Source of the DNA: Amoebophrya sp. AT5.2
Taxonomy: Eukaryota > Sar > Dinophyceae > Syndiniales > Amoebophryaceae
NCBI GenBank assembly: GCA_005223375.1
Contig: RXOD01003961.1
Coordinates: 1-34,316 of the forward strand
Direction: 5' to 3'
DNA length: 34,316 bases
Shown: positions 32,330-34,316 of the stretch, one piece after another
Numbering within the stretch: the first letter of the stretch is position 1
Layout: each line of letters opens with the position of its first letter
Position numbers and translations under genes: made by a program
Notes under the pieces: generated by a model
Told to the model about the DNA's origin: nothing
Database searches by the model: none
The model's input: only the letters and a program-made list of their open reading frames with translations

Positions 32330-33271
32330 TTAAGCTCGAGGCGTTCTTTCGGTCAATCGGTTTCGCTTCCTCTGGTACTGGTATGAACCCGGAAGGCGAC
32401 AGGGATGTCGCAGCGCCGTCGCCGGCGGTGTTCCCTGTAGTGTTCGACAGCAAGCCGAACGAACGACCGAAAAGCTGGACCCTTCTTTTTCGCCTACGCC
32501 GTTCGCCGGCGTCGGTCTTCCTTTTGTTTTCTCGTCTTGCGACTCTTTTCGCGAGTCCCGCAGCCGCCGCAGGTCGTCGATGGGCGTCCGCAATACCAAG
32601 CCCGGCCCGTACGAGGTCCGCCGGCCAGTTCCCGCGGTGCGCGGCCCGAGGGAGCCGGTGCGAGCAGGGTACTGCCGACCGCACTGGGCGCCTCCACGCC
32701 GCTCGCGGAGTGCTGCGAATTGTCCGCGATGTACAGCACCGCGAAGGCGGCCGCGCAGGCACTCCCGGCCATATTGGTCCGCCGGGTCTTTCTTGCTGGC
32801 GCTGTTCCCAGTCCGTAGATAGAAACCAGCCCCAGCGGCTGTCGGCGGGCCAAGCGAGGTAACGCGGAGCAGCATCTGGCTGGCGGAGCGTATTCCCTCG
32901 CATGCTGCGGCTGCGCCCGCTTCTAGCTTAGACGCCGTCGCGCCAGCACGCTGCGCCGCGGCGGAATCATGGGCGCCCTTGCTCTTGCGGAAATCGTAAA
33001 CGCCGAACAAGAGGCAGCGGAGCGCCCGCGTGCTTCTCGTGTTCGCTCGCTTCCGGTTCTTCCGCTTCGGTCGCGCTCGCCTCCTCTGGCTCTGGTTTTC
33101 GCGCACGTCGTTGCGTTTGTTAGGCAAGGTCTTCAACGGCGTCAGCTCATCCAAGGCCAGACTCGGCATCCCTTTGTCTTTGATCTTCGCCACCTCCCGC
33201 AGGGCCGCCGCCTTCGCGCGCTGGTGCGCGGCGTTGGACTGGTTCAGGCTTGAAACCCTTCGGGGCGCCAC
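32330..33271 (-). pseudogene. minus-strand coding-like segment, Ala/Lys/Arg-rich
   Basis: 313-codon ORF. The start is protein-like (NQSNAAHQRAKAAALREVAK, then MPSLALDELTPLKTLPNKRN). After about residue 55 another frame looks better (acidic, KPEPEEASATEAEEPEASEH), then other frames again, including one coding a hydrophobic Ala-rich stretch near 32,700-32,800 (SACAAAFAVLYIADNSQHSA). The patchwork suggests several indels in one ancestral reading frame. Confidence 0.25.
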
Positions 33272-33555
33272 GCGCCTCGGGGGAGCAGAAGGTCCGGGCC
33301 GACGAATCGCTGTCCGCGGGCGAAGGCGTTGCCTTTTTTTTGGAAGAGGCTGCTGCGGAGTGTAGGCGCGGAAACTGGTTCAAAAAGTTTAGGGCTTGGG
33401 GTTTCTTCTCCGGCCTCCTCCCGCACCCGCGCGCCGGACTCGACCGCGCCGCCGCTGCCACGCTGATCGGAGTCCGGTGCGTCCTCCGGCTCGTAGCGGT
33501 CCTCATCTTCGCCGCTCTCGATATCCGACGGACGAACTTGCTGCCGCATCGTCAC
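33244..33555 (-). pseudogene. minus-strand coding-like segment, acidic
   Basis: 103-codon ORF starting MTMRQQVRPSDIESGEDEDR, strongly acidic and Ser/Pro-rich, as in a disordered linker. The frame changes at the A8 run (plus-strand T8 at 33334-33341): the alternative continuation after it (KKKATPSPADSDSSARTFCS) keeps the acidic Ser/Pro style, whereas the ORF itself continues with unrelated composition. Confidence 0.25.
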
Positions 33556-34316
33556 CCCTGCCGGCCGTCATTCTTCGGAAGAGCTTGCGCGGCTCCTTCG
33601 CTTGCGCCATATGCTTCAGCCCCTCCCCAATTTCTTGCGGAAGGTCTCCAGCTCCACTTGTGCCGCCTTTCTTTCCTTTCCTTGGTTGTTTGGCTTTGCA
33701 TTTCCTCCCCGCGCCTCACCCGCCTCCCTCAACTTTTTCTGCAGGCAGCCCCCCAAGCCCAACCGTGTTTCCCGTGCCGCTGTGATGAGAAGCAGAAGCT
33801 TGCGCATGGGCTTGGAGGATGGGGGAAGAGTGCGCGCCGATTTCTGGGCCACTGTGGGTTTGAAGCTGGGCGGGGCCGTTTTGTTTCATTCGCGCCGCCC
33901 GCGTTCTTCCGGGATGCTTGTAAAAAGCATCCCCGCAGCGCCGTCGGGGCGTCTCTGCGGCTTGTATGTTCGCTCGGCCGATTTTTTCGCCGATTTGCCC
34001 CCGCGCCCGGATTTTGCGGCCCGCTGTTTGTCGCAGCCACGAACTTAATTGCGGCGGGCTTTTGGTGGCTAGGAACCCCCCCGGGCCCGCTTTTCAAGTA
34101 GAAGCGGCCCACGCCCGCCGGAAGTGTGTGCTGGTGCTTCCGCTTGACCGTCCGGGACAGGCCGACGCGCTTGCGGCCGACGCGCTCTCAAGTCCAGGGC
34201 CTGGCTGCAGCGGTCAACTTCCGCCACATAATGGAGACCAGCGACGTCAGTCGTGGCAGTGTAGGGAAAAACGGCGCTCGACATTTTCGCCGGTCTACTG
34301 GCCGTCGATATCGCTC

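Larger units (their letters stand above)
28690..34316 (-). pseudogene. GC-rich region with broken minus-strand coding, possible decayed mobile element
   Basis: From about 28.7 kb the base composition is visibly richer in GC, and open frames occur on both strands almost everywhere, which weakens ORF evidence. The minus strand nevertheless shows successive protein-like stretches in changing frames. Reading from right to left: an acidic segment (33555-33244), an Ala/Lys-rich segment (33271 to about 32900), a helical segment (32275-31862), a segment at 31772 and a basic segment (29634-28834). T7/T8 runs on the plus strand (A7/A8 on the coding side) lie at 29276, 29700, 31877, 31936 and 33334, near several frame changes. 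I recognise no reverse transcriptase, transposase or integrase motif. Candidates are a decayed gene, an unknown transposon, or foreign or misjoined DNA. Confidence 0.35.

Noticed and set aside
1..34316. CRISPR arrays, rRNA genes, complete tRNAs, a dinoflagellate spliced-leader exon, bacterial operons
   Set aside because: Looked for and not seen: no spaced direct-repeat arrays, no rRNA-like conserved stretches, no complete cloverleaf, and no match to the spliced-leader core. The genes are intron-bearing eukaryotic types.

Overview
This window looks like nuclear DNA from a protist, not a prokaryotic or viral segment. Seven to nine protein-coding genes can be supported. Most are split by short introns of about 120-230 nt that restore reading frames across recognisable protein families. 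Gene density, all recognised genes on one strand, alanine/serine/lysine-rich low-complexity inserts and atypical splice donors (GTAC instead of GTAAG/GTGAG) fit an alveolate. A dinoflagellate relative such as the Amoebophrya/Syndiniales group, known for atypical introns and introner-like elements, is my best guess. The taxon is an inference, because no rRNA, spliced leader or organellar marker is present.

Layout, all on the plus strand up to about 28.5 kb: (1) 3-1206, 3' part of a GT-A-type glycosyltransferase with a DxD motif; (2) 2151-4037, six-exon TPR protein with an acidic tail; (3) 4881-5549, two small hypothetical ORFs, one with a signal peptide and one with a coiled coil; (4) 6881-9458, a large unrecognised protein in two ORFs separated by a 37-nt interruption; (5) 10837-13557, lysine-rich WD40-like protein; (6) 14312-14959, small hypothetical protein; (7) 15679-16815, two-exon L-aspartate dehydrogenase; (8) 17549-21414, four-exon NatC auxiliary subunit NAA35/Mak10; (9) 22289-22785, two-exon SMIM14-like membrane protein; (10) 25628-28469, membrane-anchored M16 (insulysin/nardilysin-like) metallopeptidase that lacks its C-terminal part.

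From about 28.7 kb to the end the sequence changes. It becomes visibly GC-rich, has no recognisable plus-strand exon, and carries broken but protein-like reading frames on the minus strand, with frame changes near A7-A8 runs. I read it as a decayed minus-strand gene or mobile element of unknown family that may have cut off the M16 gene; a joining error in the assembly is the main alternative.

The genes are housekeeping functions (protein N-acetylation, amino-acid oxidation, proteolysis, glycosylation) with no sign of a shared pathway. The most unusual signal is the intron set: nearly uniform GTAC donors, downstream exons that usually start with GT (an apparent short direct repeat), small GTACTT/AAGTAC inverted repeats inside introns, the same motif scattered in intergenic DNA, and two 34-37-nt interruptions that do not end in AG yet restore frame when removed.
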